Shown in pieces: positions 46,574-58,351 of a stretch of DNA of 64,000 nucleotides. The notes beneath the pieces are model-generated. The model was given only the letters and a program-made list of their open reading frames with translations. It ran no database searches and was not told where the DNA came from. This DNA is from Falciphora oryzae. Taxonomy: Eukaryota; Ascomycota; Sordariomycetes; Magnaporthales; Magnaporthaceae. The DNA lies in contig JNVV01000003.1 in NCBI GenBank assembly GCA_000733355.1, positions 1,529,568 to 1,593,567 on the forward strand. The letters are read 5' to 3'. The translations under genes and the position numbers were made by a program. Numbering within the stretch: the stretch's first letter is position 1; each line of letters opens with the position of its first letter.

Positions 46574-47550
46574 CTATTTAATCCCGTACTCGACTTTCGC
46601 CATCCGAACGACGTCGCCCAGCTCCTTCACCGTGTCCTTGTCGCGCGGAAGCGTGTGGCCCTTTGCGTGGTCGAACAGGTAGGCCGTGTCGGGGTCGCAC
46701 ACATTGTACAGCGCCATGGACCCGTGGAGGTACGGGTCGAGCGAGCCAACTAAGAGCCAGCACAAGCCATGTTAGCCACCACGAACACTCAAAATAGGAT
46801 GGGGATTAGGGGGAAAACCTACTGATGTGGCATGTCGGGATCGTGATCATCTCCTCGCTCTCATCGCTCAGGATCATCCAGTGAGACTCTGGATCGACCG
46901 GGGGCCAGCCGGCGAAGAAAATGGCGTATTTGAACATGGGCCTGATGCCCTTCTTCTTCAGCCGCCTCTGCTCGTACAGAAGCAGGGTCGAGGCCACGGT
47001 AGCTCCCTCGGAGTACCCGATGATACCGTCGAACGGGCCGTCCCTTTCCATTATGTCCACTAGGTAGTCCAGCGCCGCGTGGAAGCTCTTGTGGCTGGTG
47101 GAGAGGCCTTCGGACATGAGCTCGCGCATCGTGTCTTCGGGTGTTTCACCCTCGGGGAAGTCCCGGATCCGATCTAGAATATCGTCATCGCCCGACGTTG
47201 CTGTGTCCTCGTCCGGCTCGATGAAGCGGTAGTACGGAGGCTTGCCGAAGTATTCGTTGAACCCCTCCGGGGGAACAGCCTTACACGGACCATGGATAAA
47301 GTGGAACGTGGCCGTGCTATCCGAGGTCAGCTCCTTCACGATTGGTGCTGCTCAGCAACGACGGGTTGTCAGCGTTGTTACAGCTTCATGTCTGCCACGC
47401 ATTATCGAGACTCACCCAGCTGAACCTGAAATTTCTGTCAAAGGAAACAATGCGATTAGACCATGTCTTCAGACAGCACCGGTTCTTCGACACATGACGG
47501 GCGCTTACATCAGAGCTGCCGTAGGCGCCAGGAAGGCAGAGAAACCTCAT
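46574..47550 (-). CDS. FSH1-family serine hydrolase (LovG-like fold)
   Basis: Alpha/beta hydrolase of 253 aa in four exons on the minus strand: 47550..47509, 47434..47416 (19 bases), 47347..46823 and 46749..46574. The N-terminus MRFLCLPGAYGSSDKFQVQL matches the family's first strand and helix (normally LHGxGxS-like followed by a QL helix). The nucleophile motif is GIIGYSEGA (Ser133); Asp200 in GSLDPY and His227 in AKGHTLPRD complete the triad. Length is typical, and there is no signal peptide. LovG, a member of this family, releases the polyketide from LovB in lovastatin biosynthesis, and similar genes sit beside many reducing PKS genes. This gene is divergent from a PKS that has no thioesterase, so a release or editing role is likely. 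A general esterase is the alternative. Confidence 0.9.
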
Positions 47551-49904
47551 CTTGAGTGTGTGGCCGGTGAAGTGATGGACGGAGTGTCGATAGCAGGCGC
47601 TGGGCAGCCGGCAGCCGGTTCGAGGAGAGATGCTGAAGGGTGGATAAAAGAGAGAGAGGCTGGCAACCAAAAGAAACAACCTTGGCGATCGGGGTGATCA
47701 ATGGGCGGGGAAGAAATTGGGGTGTAGATAACTGCAGGCGAGTACCTGTTGCTGAATGCGAGTAAGAAGGAGTAGTAATAAAGAAGATAGGGCTGGCGTG
47801 GAAATTCGTTGGTCCGAGAGCCAGAAAGTCACCGTGAAATTGGGATGCCTCGACTGTGGCGTTGGCGCAAGCGCATCCAGACTCTGTCCTTGGTTCCTGG
47901 GGGGAGGAAGTTGTCCGGGGTGGGATCGATGGTATGCGGAGGGCGGCACGAACGAGAGTGACAGGATATACAAGCTCATAAGCGACGGCGGAATCTGCAC
48001 CACGGCCACCCCGCATATTGGCGGACCTGGTTTGGAAACGCCTCCAGGCCCCTTTTGGGGATGTATACATCGCCTTTCCGCCGCATATCCCAAGTGCTCG
48101 TTCCGTGCTGAAGACGGGAAGTAGAGTGGCAGGGGACCCTGCGTTGGCGCGCACGCAGCCTGGTGGCAACACGGACAGCCACCCACAATCGCCCGGGCTT
48201 CCGGGGTGTGAGGAGTGTTGGGCGGGCAAGCGACTTGCTTCAGGCGCTTGGAACGGACGGGATGCCTCTCGCCAGAACTGGAATCGATAGATGTTCGCGG
48301 TTGGGCGCTCCGGGAACTCGGGCCTGCGCGTCTGGGCGAAAACAAGTAACCAGAGAACAAGACAAGCAATCAAGGAGATGGTTGTTCCGATGGCGGGTAT
48401 CGAGCGTCAGGCCGCGGGTCTCCTGACCTGGGTGCCATTGGTCGGCCCGAGGTGGCTGGAAGAGCTTTGGCGATCCTGGGAGGACGCAGCATCATCGAGG
48501 GAGCACATGTGGCAACACGGTTGTCTGAGATATATGGCTAGGGCTAGGCAGCCTCGAGAATCCGCTTTCGTGATGAGTTTTGATAGCTGGTCATCGCGTG
48601 GGATAGGCACGGTTTGCAGAGGATTGATCGCTCGAGATCGTGTGAGTACGCGTTCTTCCCCGGGCCGCACACACGGCCGCCGGAGGCATAACCCGGGTGG
48701 GCCGGTGATGCTATCGCAAGCGGGAAAATGGAAGCTCATATCCTGGCCGCTCGTCCATTGCGTGGACAGCGTCGACGGAACGAGGCCGACGGTTTAATGA
48801 GGGTCGTCGGGATAGCTGCATATCACCGAGCGGGCGCCGCGGCGTTCCGAATACTACTCGGTCGATCGGCGTGTATCGCGGGCAGGGAGGGAGGGGCACA
48901 GGAGGGACGTACGTAATCGGGGATGGGGGCGTCGAGGACACAGTTAAGCATGTGTACGCGTGTAGCTGCAAGATCAATATCAACAGAATAGGACTCACCT
49001 CATCTAAAGCTGCCGGAGAATTAGCCAGAATACGCCCCATTATCGGGACGAGCCAACTGGGAAGGGTGCCTCGCGGGTGGCGTCTCAGCGCCGCGACGGC
49101 AGACTGCCGAGCAGGACAGCCGGAACGACTGCAACTGCCCCTGGCAGTATCCCGGCCGGCCAAGTACCGATATGTGCTTGCCGCCAGCCCGGAGACTGCA
49201 TGATTGGGCGTGGGGAGCCCACTGGGATCCGATATCGATACAGGCCGGGGTGCACGTTTGGGATGTCGTCCAAATTAGCCGCCAGAACACGCGGCCCTGG
49301 CCGGCATCCAATTTGCCAACCCTTTGCGGCCTTTGTCAAAGTTGGGAAGAGTCCAGGCCTTGGGGCCCGTCGTCCAGCACAACCAAGGGCTGCTTCCCGG
49401 AACCGCAGTGCCATGGATCTCCCCTAACAGGCCGTGCTCGCAGGCGAGTTCGTCAGCCAGTCTGGAGAATCCGGAATGGCCCAGGGGCTTCCGCAAGTGC
49501 TCATTCCGTGCTTCGAGGGTTCGCCAGGTGGGCCCTCCCGAGACAAGCAATGCTATCCCTTATTGCCGTCATATTGGGCATGACGGAGACCTTGAAGCTG
49601 CTTAATATGCTGGAAAGGCGACTGAAGCAAGGGGTTCCTGAGTATGACGGTGCAAGACTCTGCGCAGTCCAGGTTCTGGCCAGTGTCGGCGGCCAAGCGT
49701 CTTGTCGAGATTGAGTGCAGACGACACTGTCCAGTGTTGCTCGGCATATAAGCCAACCAGTAAAGCCACACCGCAAGCAACAGAACAGGTGCCGACCACT
49801 GCTTGAGTGACTGCAAGTGCCCTTTCTTCCCTGCATTCTGGCTCCGAGCTTGTTATACCCAGAGTTGCCAAGAAGCTGCGAGATAAAGCACCCGGCCCGA
49901 GGCG
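47551..49904. promoter_or_regulatory. 2.35-kb shared upstream region of hydrolase and PKS
   Basis: Divergent promoter region. Open frames of up to 287 codons are present but look non-coding, and no pathway-specific Zn2Cys6 regulator is encoded here. GGCCGGCC-type palindromes occur near 49152-49160 and several CGG/CCG pairs are scattered, which could be Zn cluster sites, but such motifs are expected by chance in GC-rich DNA. Confidence 0.55.
49745..49752 (+). promoter_or_regulatory. Candidate TATA element of the PKS gene
   Basis: CATATAAG, about 153 bases upstream of the PKS start codon. The position is reasonable for a fungal core promoter. Confidence 0.4.
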
Positions 49905-52900
49905 ATGGCTCCTGGCGCTCTGTTACCGGACAGCCCGAGCGGTAGCCCGACTTCTGAGACCGCCAACGGCGGGTTCATGAATGGCTACTGGGCCCGCCTC
50001 AGGGGTGCCGCAGTTGCAAGGCTCAGCACCGGCTTCCAGACAAACACCAATGGCCACACCAACGGCCACCATACAGCTGACCATTCCAATGGGGACACCA
50101 ATGGCCATACGAACGGTCATATCAACGGCGACCCCAGCAGCCATGTCAATGGTGACTTCAACGGCGCCACTCACGGCGCCGTCCACAACACGATACCCAC
50201 TGGCGGGTTGAGAAACGGCGCTGCCACTAATGGTGACAGACCAGCGGCCGGGCCCAAGGCATCCACAAGCGCCATTGCCATTGTGGGCATGTCATGTCGG
50301 ATGCCAGGAAATGTTTCCAGCGCCGACGAATTTTGGGAGCTACTGTCCCGGAACCGTTCCGGCTTCAGTGAAATCCCCAAGGAGCGCTTCAACCCAGCAA
50401 GCTTTTACCATCCCAACCCAGGCAAAGGCGGGTGCTATAACCCTGTCGGAGGGAACTTCCTCAAGTGCGATCTGCGCGACTTGGATGCCCCCTTTTTCGG
50501 TCTGACGGAGAAGGAAGCCATATCGATGGACCCCCAGCAGAGGCTGCTCCTGGAGTGTACTTTCGAGGCTCTGGAGAATGCCGGGATCCCCAAACATCAC
50601 ATTGTCGGCAAAGACGTCGGCGTCTTTATTGGTGGATCGTTTCCCGAATATGAATCGCACCTTTTCAGGGATAGCGACACGATCCCGATGCACCAAGCCA
50701 CCGGTGAGTGCTGTCAGATTATGGAGAGTTGAAAAGAGTGATGAGGTAGTCAACGAAAGTTGTTTGAAGGCTGCTGACTGCTGAAATCCATATCAGGCTG
50801 CGCATATGCGATGCAGTCGAACAGAATTTCCCACTTCTTCGACTTGAGGGGCCCGAGTTTCACCTCGGACACGGCTTGCTCATCGAGCATGGTTGCAATC
50901 CACCTGGCGTGTCAGAGCTTACGCGCCGGAGAGTCGAGCCTCGCGCTGGTGGGAGGGTGTCATTTGAACATGCTACCAGAATTCTGGATATCCTTCTCGA
51001 CGTGCAGGTGAGCCAGAAAACCTCGCATGAGTCCTCTGTTGCAGAGCAGCGCTAACCAGGCGTGTCTTGTAGGCTGTTGTCGGACTCGGGAAAGTCGATG
51101 GCGTTTGACAGCAGGGGAACCGGCTTCGGGAGAGGCGAGGGATGCGCAATGATCGTCCTGAAGCCCCTGGAGCAGGCGCTCAAGGACAACGACGCGATTC
51201 GGGCTGTCATCGCTGGATCTGGCATCAACCAAGATGGCAGGACCCCGGGCATCACGATGCCAAACGGGGACGCTCAGGGTAAGCCAAATCCCTGCGGTGG
51301 ATAGGCGATTTCCAGCTGACTGGCCCTCCTCCTTTTTACTCAGAGACCTTGATGCGACAGGTGTATCGCAACTTCGACCTCAACCCCAGAGATTGCGGCT
51401 TCGTCGAAGCGCATGGGACAGGCACAAAAGTCGGAGACCCAATAGAGGCCACCGCAATCCACAGAGTGCTGGGAAAGGGCCGCACTGCGAGGGAACCACT
51501 TCTGATGGGCTCAGTCAAATCCAACATCGGCCACTTGGAGGGTGCTTCAGGGATTGCCGGGATACTCAAAGGAGCCATGATGCTGGAGCGGAGCTTCGTG
51601 CTGCCGAACCATGACTTTAAGAGCCCGAACCCTAAGATTCCGTGGAAGGAATGGAACCTCAAGATCCCGCCGATGCAGAGGCCGTTCCCCCGCGGCAAGA
51701 AGTACGTCAGCGTCAACAACTTCGGTTTCGGCGGTACCAACGGTCACGTCGTCCTTGAGGCTGCCCCGTTCCGGGTGAAGGAGGAGTTGACGACGAACGA
51801 GCTTGACAAGCAGCCCAAGTTGATTGTGTTCTCGGCCAACGACAAGACAGCCTTGCAGGCCATTATGAAAAACACCGTCATCTACTTGGAGCGACGTCCG
51901 GAGGTCTTCGAGGGGGCCCTGATGCGCAACGTTGCCTACACGCTGGGGCAACGCCGGTCGTTGTTGCCATGGCGAGCCGCCATCCATGCGAGGGAGTCCT
52001 TGTCGCTGATCGAGGCCTTGAATGGAGGACAGGCCATCATGCGCAAGGAGATGGAGTCGGTTCGAATCGGGTATATCTTCACCGGACAAGGAGCCCAATG
52101 GTGGGCAATGGGCCGCGAGCTATACCGCCAGTACCCCGTCTTCACCGACAGCCTCGATCGGGCCGATAGGTGTCTCGCCAATCTCGGAAGTGGCTGGTCT
52201 CTTGTGGAGGAGCTGTCCAAGTCCGAATCGTCGACTCTCGTGAGCGAAGCGCACATCAGCCAACCATCGTGCACCACGATCCAACTCGCCCTTGTCGACT
52301 TGCTGCAGGACTGGGGAGTGAAGCCAATAGCGGTGGCGGGCCACTCCAGCGGGGAGATTGCGGCAGCGTACGCCGCTGGGATCATCTCGTTTGAGTCTGC
52401 CGTCAAGACAGCGTACCACCGTGGCAGACTGATCCTGGTTCTGAGGGAAAGGTTCCCGGACCTCCAAGGCCGAATGATGGCCGTGGGCGGGAGCAAGGAC
52501 GAGGTCCAACCTCTGATCGACGGGCTCAAAGAGAGCCAAGTTCGGATTGCATGCTTCAACAGCCCTTCTAGCCTGACAATATCGGGCGACGAAGTTGCGC
52601 TGGCAGCGCTGGAGAAGGTCGTGGAGCAGAAGCAGATGTTCAACCGGAGACTGGTCGTCGACGTGGCATACCATTCCCACCACATGAATTTGGTGGCCAA
52701 GGAGTATCGGGCCGCCCTCGCCGACCTTCCAGCTCCTGTCTCCTCGAATGTCAAGTTCCATTCCTCCCTTGACGGAGGTCTGGTGGACGGAACGGAGCTG
52801 CAGCCAAGCTACTGGGTCAACAACCTCACATGTCCGGTGAGGTTTTCCGAGGCGGTCGAGAGCATGCTCCAGCCAGTCGACGGCTTCAAGACGGGCGTGA

Positions 52901-55900
52901 ACGCGCTGGTCGAACTCGGACCCCATTCGGCGCTGCAAGGGCCGATCAAACAGATCCTGAAGGCCGCCGGCGGGCCCGCGGCGAAGACAACGTACGACTC
53001 GGCTCTTATCCGCAAAAAGGATGCTGTCGAAACAGCGCTGGATCTTGCTGGGTCTCTCTTCACCAAAGGCGTCGACCTCGATCTTGGGGCCGTGAACTTC
53101 CCCAAGCCCGGCATACCCCCGGTCCTGCAGACAGACATGCCCCGATACCCGTGGAACTACCAAACCAAGTATTGGCAGGAGTCCCGGATGACCGCGAGGC
53201 ACAAGCAACGATCGCAGCCTAGAAGCGACATCCTCGGTGTGGAGGCCATATATTCCAACGACCTCGAGCCAACCTGGAGGAACATCATCCGGCTCGACGA
53301 CCTTCCTTGGCTCCGGCAGCACAAGATCCAATCGCTGATCATGTGTCCCATGTCAGCTTTTATTGTCATGGCTCTCGAGGCTGCTTCTCAGAGAGCGGCC
53401 TCGAGGGACCGGCGCATTGACAGCTTCGAGATGAAAGACGTCACTATCGTCAAGCCGCTCATCATCCAGGACGAGGATATCGAGGTCACGACCTCGCTCC
53501 GCCCCCACCAGGAAAGCACTCTGGTGTCTTCAGACGTTTGGGATGAGTTCCGGATTTGCTCTTATTTGCACAGCGTTGGTTGGACAGAGCACTGCGTCGG
53601 GTTGGTCGCCACTCAGGCCCACGACACCAACGACGTGGATGGGGCCAGACGGCGCTTGGACTCCGAGAGAATGCTCCGCACAGCGGCCTCTGCTGTCCAG
53701 CACTCAGGACCGGCGGGAATCAGGGTCGAGCAGATGTACGACGCGGTGGCAGAAGCCGGCGTGGCTTTTGGGCCTGTTTTCCAGGGTCTCAAAGACTGCG
53801 AGGCCAGCAGCACGCACGCGACAGCCAAAGTCCATGTGGATGACTTGACCAAGGAGATGCCCAGCGAATATCTTGCCTCGCCACTCATCCACCCGTGTGT
53901 CATCGAGTCGTTAGTCGGCATGTACTGGCCGGTGCTCTCGTCAGGACATTCCACGATTGCAACTGTATATCTGCCATCCGCGGTCTCCAGGGTGTCCATA
54001 TCCACACAGGCCATCGAAATATTGAAGACCGCGGGGCGTTCTTTGAGAGCATACTGCAGTGCAGACTTCGGCCAGGGTGCTTCGAAGCCAGCTCGGGTCA
54101 CCACAATGGCGGCGGGCAGTGACCACGAGACAGAGCCTCTCATCATCCTCGAAGGTCTCCTCGTGGCTCCTATCCTGGAGGGTGAGACACGGCTGCAGGC
54201 CGATGCTCCCCGGGAGCTTTGCTACAGGCTGGAGTGGGAGCCGCTGCTGGAGCCAGTGCACGGCTCCAGCGAGGAACCTAACGGGGTGTTGGTGAATGGT
54301 GAATCGAGCCCAGGACCCTTCCATTCGTTATCAGTCGTGATTGTCCACGATGACTCGCCTATGCAAAGGGTTGTGGCGCAGAAATTGGCAGCGGCCATGG
54401 AAAAACTGATTGGGAGACTGCCGGAGATTGGGCCACTGTCGGGGGTTGAGCCTGAGGGCAAGATTCTCGTCTTCCTCTCCGAGATGGACACAACCCTGCT
54501 CTCCACGCTCTCGGCAAGTCGATTTGAACTCCTCCAGAAAGCCCTGACCAAAGCCGAGGGGTGCCTCTGGGTCGTCCGTGGTGCATACGCCAGCTCGACG
54601 AACCCGGAGGCAAACATGGTCACCGGCCTGAGCAGATCTATCCGGTCAGAGACAGCGATGAAATTTGCCACCCTGGACCTCGACGGCCAGAAGCCGCTCG
54701 CGGAAGAGCTGATCTCCGACGCAGTCATGCGGGTTTTCAGGGAAGTCTTCGGGCCAAGCGCAACCAGCACTTCCGAGCTCGAGTTCATGGAGAGAGACGG
54801 GTCATTCTTTACTCCCAGGATCGTCAACGACGACGAGATGAACGCCTTTGTTCAGCAGCAGACGAACCCATCAGCGCTAGAGGATTCGCCGTTCGCCAGT
54901 GACGACCGGCAACTCCGGCTCTCCATCACAACGCCCGGGGCTCTGGAAACCCTCTATTTCATCGACAATCCTGTGGCTGACAAGCCGCTCACAGGCGAAC
55001 AAGTTGAGATTGACATCCGGGCGGTTGGGATGAGCTTCCGCGATGTCATGGCCGCCAAAGGCCAGACCGTAGACGATCTCGGCTACGAGGTCAGCGGTGT
55101 GATTGCATCGGTTGGACCCGAGGCTGCTGGCCTCGTGGTTGGGGACCGTGTAGCCGCCTTGGTCCAAGGAGGCTACGCCTCCAAGGTGCGCACGCCCATC
55201 AGGAATGCCTTCAAGATGCCGGCAGCGATGACCTTCGAAGCAGCTGCCACGTTGCCGTTGGCGTACTGCACAGCATACTACAGCCTCTTCGAGCTTGGGA
55301 GACTCGACCAAGGGGAGAGTGTGTTGATCCATTCAGCGGCTGGACCTGTGGGACAAGCTGCAATTGTCTTGGCTCAAACAGCGCAGGCCACAATCTTCGC
55401 CACGGTTGGGACAGCTGAGAAAAAGGCGCTCCTCATGGAGGAGTACGGGATTCCCGAGGAGCACATCTTCTACGGTCGTAGGACTGCGTTCGGAAACCCA
55501 ATTCGCCAAGCGACTGGTGGGAAAGGGATCGATGTGGTGCTGAACTCGGCAACGGGAGATGCGCTCCGGGAGTCATGGGAGTGTCTCAGCGGGTTCGGCA
55601 GATTCATCGATATCGGAAGAAGGGACAACCACCAAAAGACGAGGTTGGAGATGGCTAGTGCGAGCAGAAACTCGAGCTTCATCTCGCTCGACCTGTTCGC
55701 AGTTGCTGTCGAGAAGCCAAGGGTGATTGAACGTGTGATCGGTGAAGTCTCGCGGCTGCTCGACTTGGGGAAGATCCGCCCGTTGACTCCAGTTACAGTG
55801 TTTGGCATTTCCGAGATCGAGATGGCACTGAAGAAACTGCAAAGCGCGAGACTGGCCGGAAAGCTGGTGGTGGTGCCCCAGCCAGGCGAAGTCGTCAAGG

Positions 55901-57163
55901 TGCGTCTGAGGTCTCGTCTCTCAAATTGACTAGTTTAGCTAACAAGGCTCGGCCAGGCAACCCGATCTCGACGGGCGAACGGATCGCTTCGCGCAGATGC
56001 GACATATGTCCTCATCGGCGGTACTGGCGGTCTCGGCCGAAGCATGGCAAGGTGGATGGTCGGCAATGGAGCCCGCCACATCGCCCTTGTGTCTCGAAGC
56101 GGTTCGGCCGGAGGCAAGGTGCAAGAGCTGATGGAAGAGCTCGAGAAGTCTGGGGCAGAGATCGTCGTGCGCAAGTGCAACGTAGTCAACCGAGACGAAG
56201 TCGACGATCTGCTCACGAACGGGCTGCAGGGCATGCCTGCTGTGCGTGGCGTCGTCCACGGAACCATGGTTCTTCACGTCAGTGACAGCCGGTCTTCTCG
56301 AGACCAGAAGAGCATCGCTAACAGAAGCGTGTATACAGGACGTGCTGTTCGAGAAGATGACGTGGGAGGAGTATGTCAAGGTCATCGAGGGAAAGGTTCA
56401 AGGCGCATGGAACTTCCATCATGCCCTCGCCAACAAGGAGCTTGACTTCTTCGTTGCCATCTCGTCGGCTGCTGGTGCGGTCGGTAACAGAGGTCAGGCT
56501 GCATATGCAGCAGCCAACTGCTTCTTGAACGCCTTTGTGCAGCACCGGCTGTCGTTGGGGCTTCCCGCTTCGTCGCTCGACCTGACTATGGTGTCCGACG
56601 CGGGCTACTTGGCAGGCAATGCCGAGAAGCTCGCTGAGGTTGCCAGGAACCTCGGGAGTGACAGCATCTGCGAGTCCGAGGTGCTGGCGTTGCTTGGGGC
56701 GGCCATCGAGGGCCGGCTCGCCACTACATGCAACAACCACACCATCACCGGCATGCGCATTACGCCGGCAATGCAGCCTTTCTGGACCTCGGATGCCAAG
56801 TTCAAGCACCTACGCTTGGCCATGGAGGCGCAAGCAGTACAGACAGAAGGTGGCAGCAACAGCGCCGTCTCGTTTGGCGCTGCAGCCAAAGCGGCGCAGT
56901 CGCTCGAGGAAGCCGAAGGCGCGGTTTGCAGAGGCTTGGTGGACAAGATCTCGACCGTTCTTATGCTCGAGCGCGAGGACATGGACGTGACTCGGTCTCT
57001 GTCGCACTACCCGCTGGACTCGCTGGTGGCGATCGAGATCCGGAACTTCATCGCCAGAGAATTCGAAGCAAATATGCAGGTGCTGGAGTTGTTGTCGAGC
57101 GGGTCGATCCAGACGTTGGCTAAGGCAGTGTGCGCGAAGAGCAAGCTGGTCTCATTCACTTGA
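49905..57163 (+). CDS. Highly reducing type I polyketide synthase, KS-AT-DH-ER-KR-ACP
   Basis: Iterative PKS of 2305 aa. Exons: 49905..50703, 50797..51007, 51073..51278, 51344..55899, 55957..56277, 56339..57163; all phases close. KS: Cys294 in DTACSSS, His429 in EAHGTGT, His469 in SNIGHLEG. AT: GQGAQ, Ser740 in GHSSG, and VAYHSHHM. DH: His1065, but its motif reads HKIQSLIMCP where HxxxGxxxxP is expected, and the second motif reads HPCVIES, with Glu1260 at the usual Asp. ER: GYEVSGVI, and IHSAAGPVGQAA with Pro1740 in the usual GGxG nucleotide loop. KR: GGTGGLG 1945-1951, Ser2073/2074, Tyr2087. ACP: Ser2259 in PLDSLVAIEIR. There is no C-methyltransferase between DH and ER, only a KR-like structural region, and no C-terminal thioesterase. 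Residues 46-92 form an Asn-Gly-His/Asp-Thr repeat tail. The product cannot be predicted; the altered DH suggests it differs from standard reduced chains. Confidence 0.95.
50040..50182 (+). repeat. Imperfect 12-base tandem repeats in the PKS N-terminal tail
   Basis: Units like ACCAATGGCCAC and variants encode NGHT, NGHH, NGDT and NGHI steps over about 47 residues before the KS domain. Confidence 0.8.
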
Positions 57164-58351
57164 GGAAGTCTCAGGGGCTCGGTAGGATGCGCGTGCTTGC
57201 GCTTGGCGCTTGGCAGGCCTAACTTTGGCATGTGGGTTAGTGGCGTTTGCATGGTCGACGCGAATGTTTCGAGTCTGACCCCTCGTGTCGTTGCTGAGGC
57301 ATAGAGGCTCGGATCCGCCAGGGGCGACGCGTGCTCGCTTCCAGACGACGATGCCATGGGAGCAAAGTGTACGAGGCAAGGAACAAGAACAGAAGAATGG
57401 GAACAAGTGACTCCCGGGACAGAATCACCCAGGGCTAGTAATAGGGTCTCTAGGCAGATGCGCGGTCTCTCGAGGCTTGATCGATAATACGCATGATATT
57501 TGTTCTGTAGGCGAGGCTAGGCTAGGCCGAAACGATGAACCGGAAGTTGACAAAGGAAAAAACTCCCGAGACATAGGAAACTGTGCGGGGTCAAGTTCGG
57601 ATTGTGCTGTGGCCAAGAAGCAGGAGTGGGAGAGAAGCTGGAATGAAGGCTTGCTGGACAAAGGAGTCTTGAAGGCTGTGAGATTCTTCGGTCGGTCTTT
57701 ATACTTGGAAGGAGCGAGGGTATAATTAGGTGACTCCAAGGCGACTGACTCAACGCTGGAACCTTTATTCCTTGCCACCGAGGCTTGGTTCTCGCGTCGC
57801 ATCAGATGCAGCTAGGGGGTGACAAATATTGCCACAAAACCAACTACAACTTGGCCGAATTTGATGGCAGTAAACGAAACCCAGGGGGAAAGAACAAAAT
57901 CAGGAGAAAGATTCAACGGAGGGGAGAATAGCTAATGAAAATATGAGCAAATAAAATTCCCGAAATTATGATTTTGTTCTCCCAGCTTTCGTCAAGTGCT
58001 TTTACCACGGCTGGGAATTTTTTTATTTTATCATCCTTGTTTCGTTCCTGTGGTGCTCCACTTCTTCGCTCAGAAATAGACGAATGATCCATGCAGCGCG
58101 CGTCAGAGCTTGTCTCAGCCACCAATTGATTCTTTTCTTAGACTTCTTTTTAGCAGCGAGAGCCCGAATGCGCCACTTCGCATCCGACTCGCAGCCGTTG
58201 GGCAGACATTGACTTCGTGGCAACATCATCGCCAGCCCGCGGGCAAACGGTCTCGAGACTCCCCTCGCAGACCTCGTCGAGATAGGGGCTGGCCAAGGCC
58301 AAAGCCCTTTTGTTCCCCGTGAGTGAGTATCAACGCGCGTAGCTTGACGCA
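57164..58351. other. Intergenic region between PKS and poly(A) polymerase genes
   Basis: 1.2 kb with the PKS 3' UTR and the leader of the next gene. Short frames on the minus strand around 57425-57802 lack domains. Nothing else seen. Confidence 0.55.

Noticed and set aside
47510..48373. 287-codon minus-strand open frame spanning the hydrolase start
   Set aside because: Its 3' part overlaps hydrolase exon 1 in another frame and the rest is leader sequence; the translation is low-complexity and the hydrolase model is far better supported.
52120..53331. 403-codon minus-strand open frame inside the PKS
   Set aside because: Antisense shadow of the AT and DH domains, no domain of its own.
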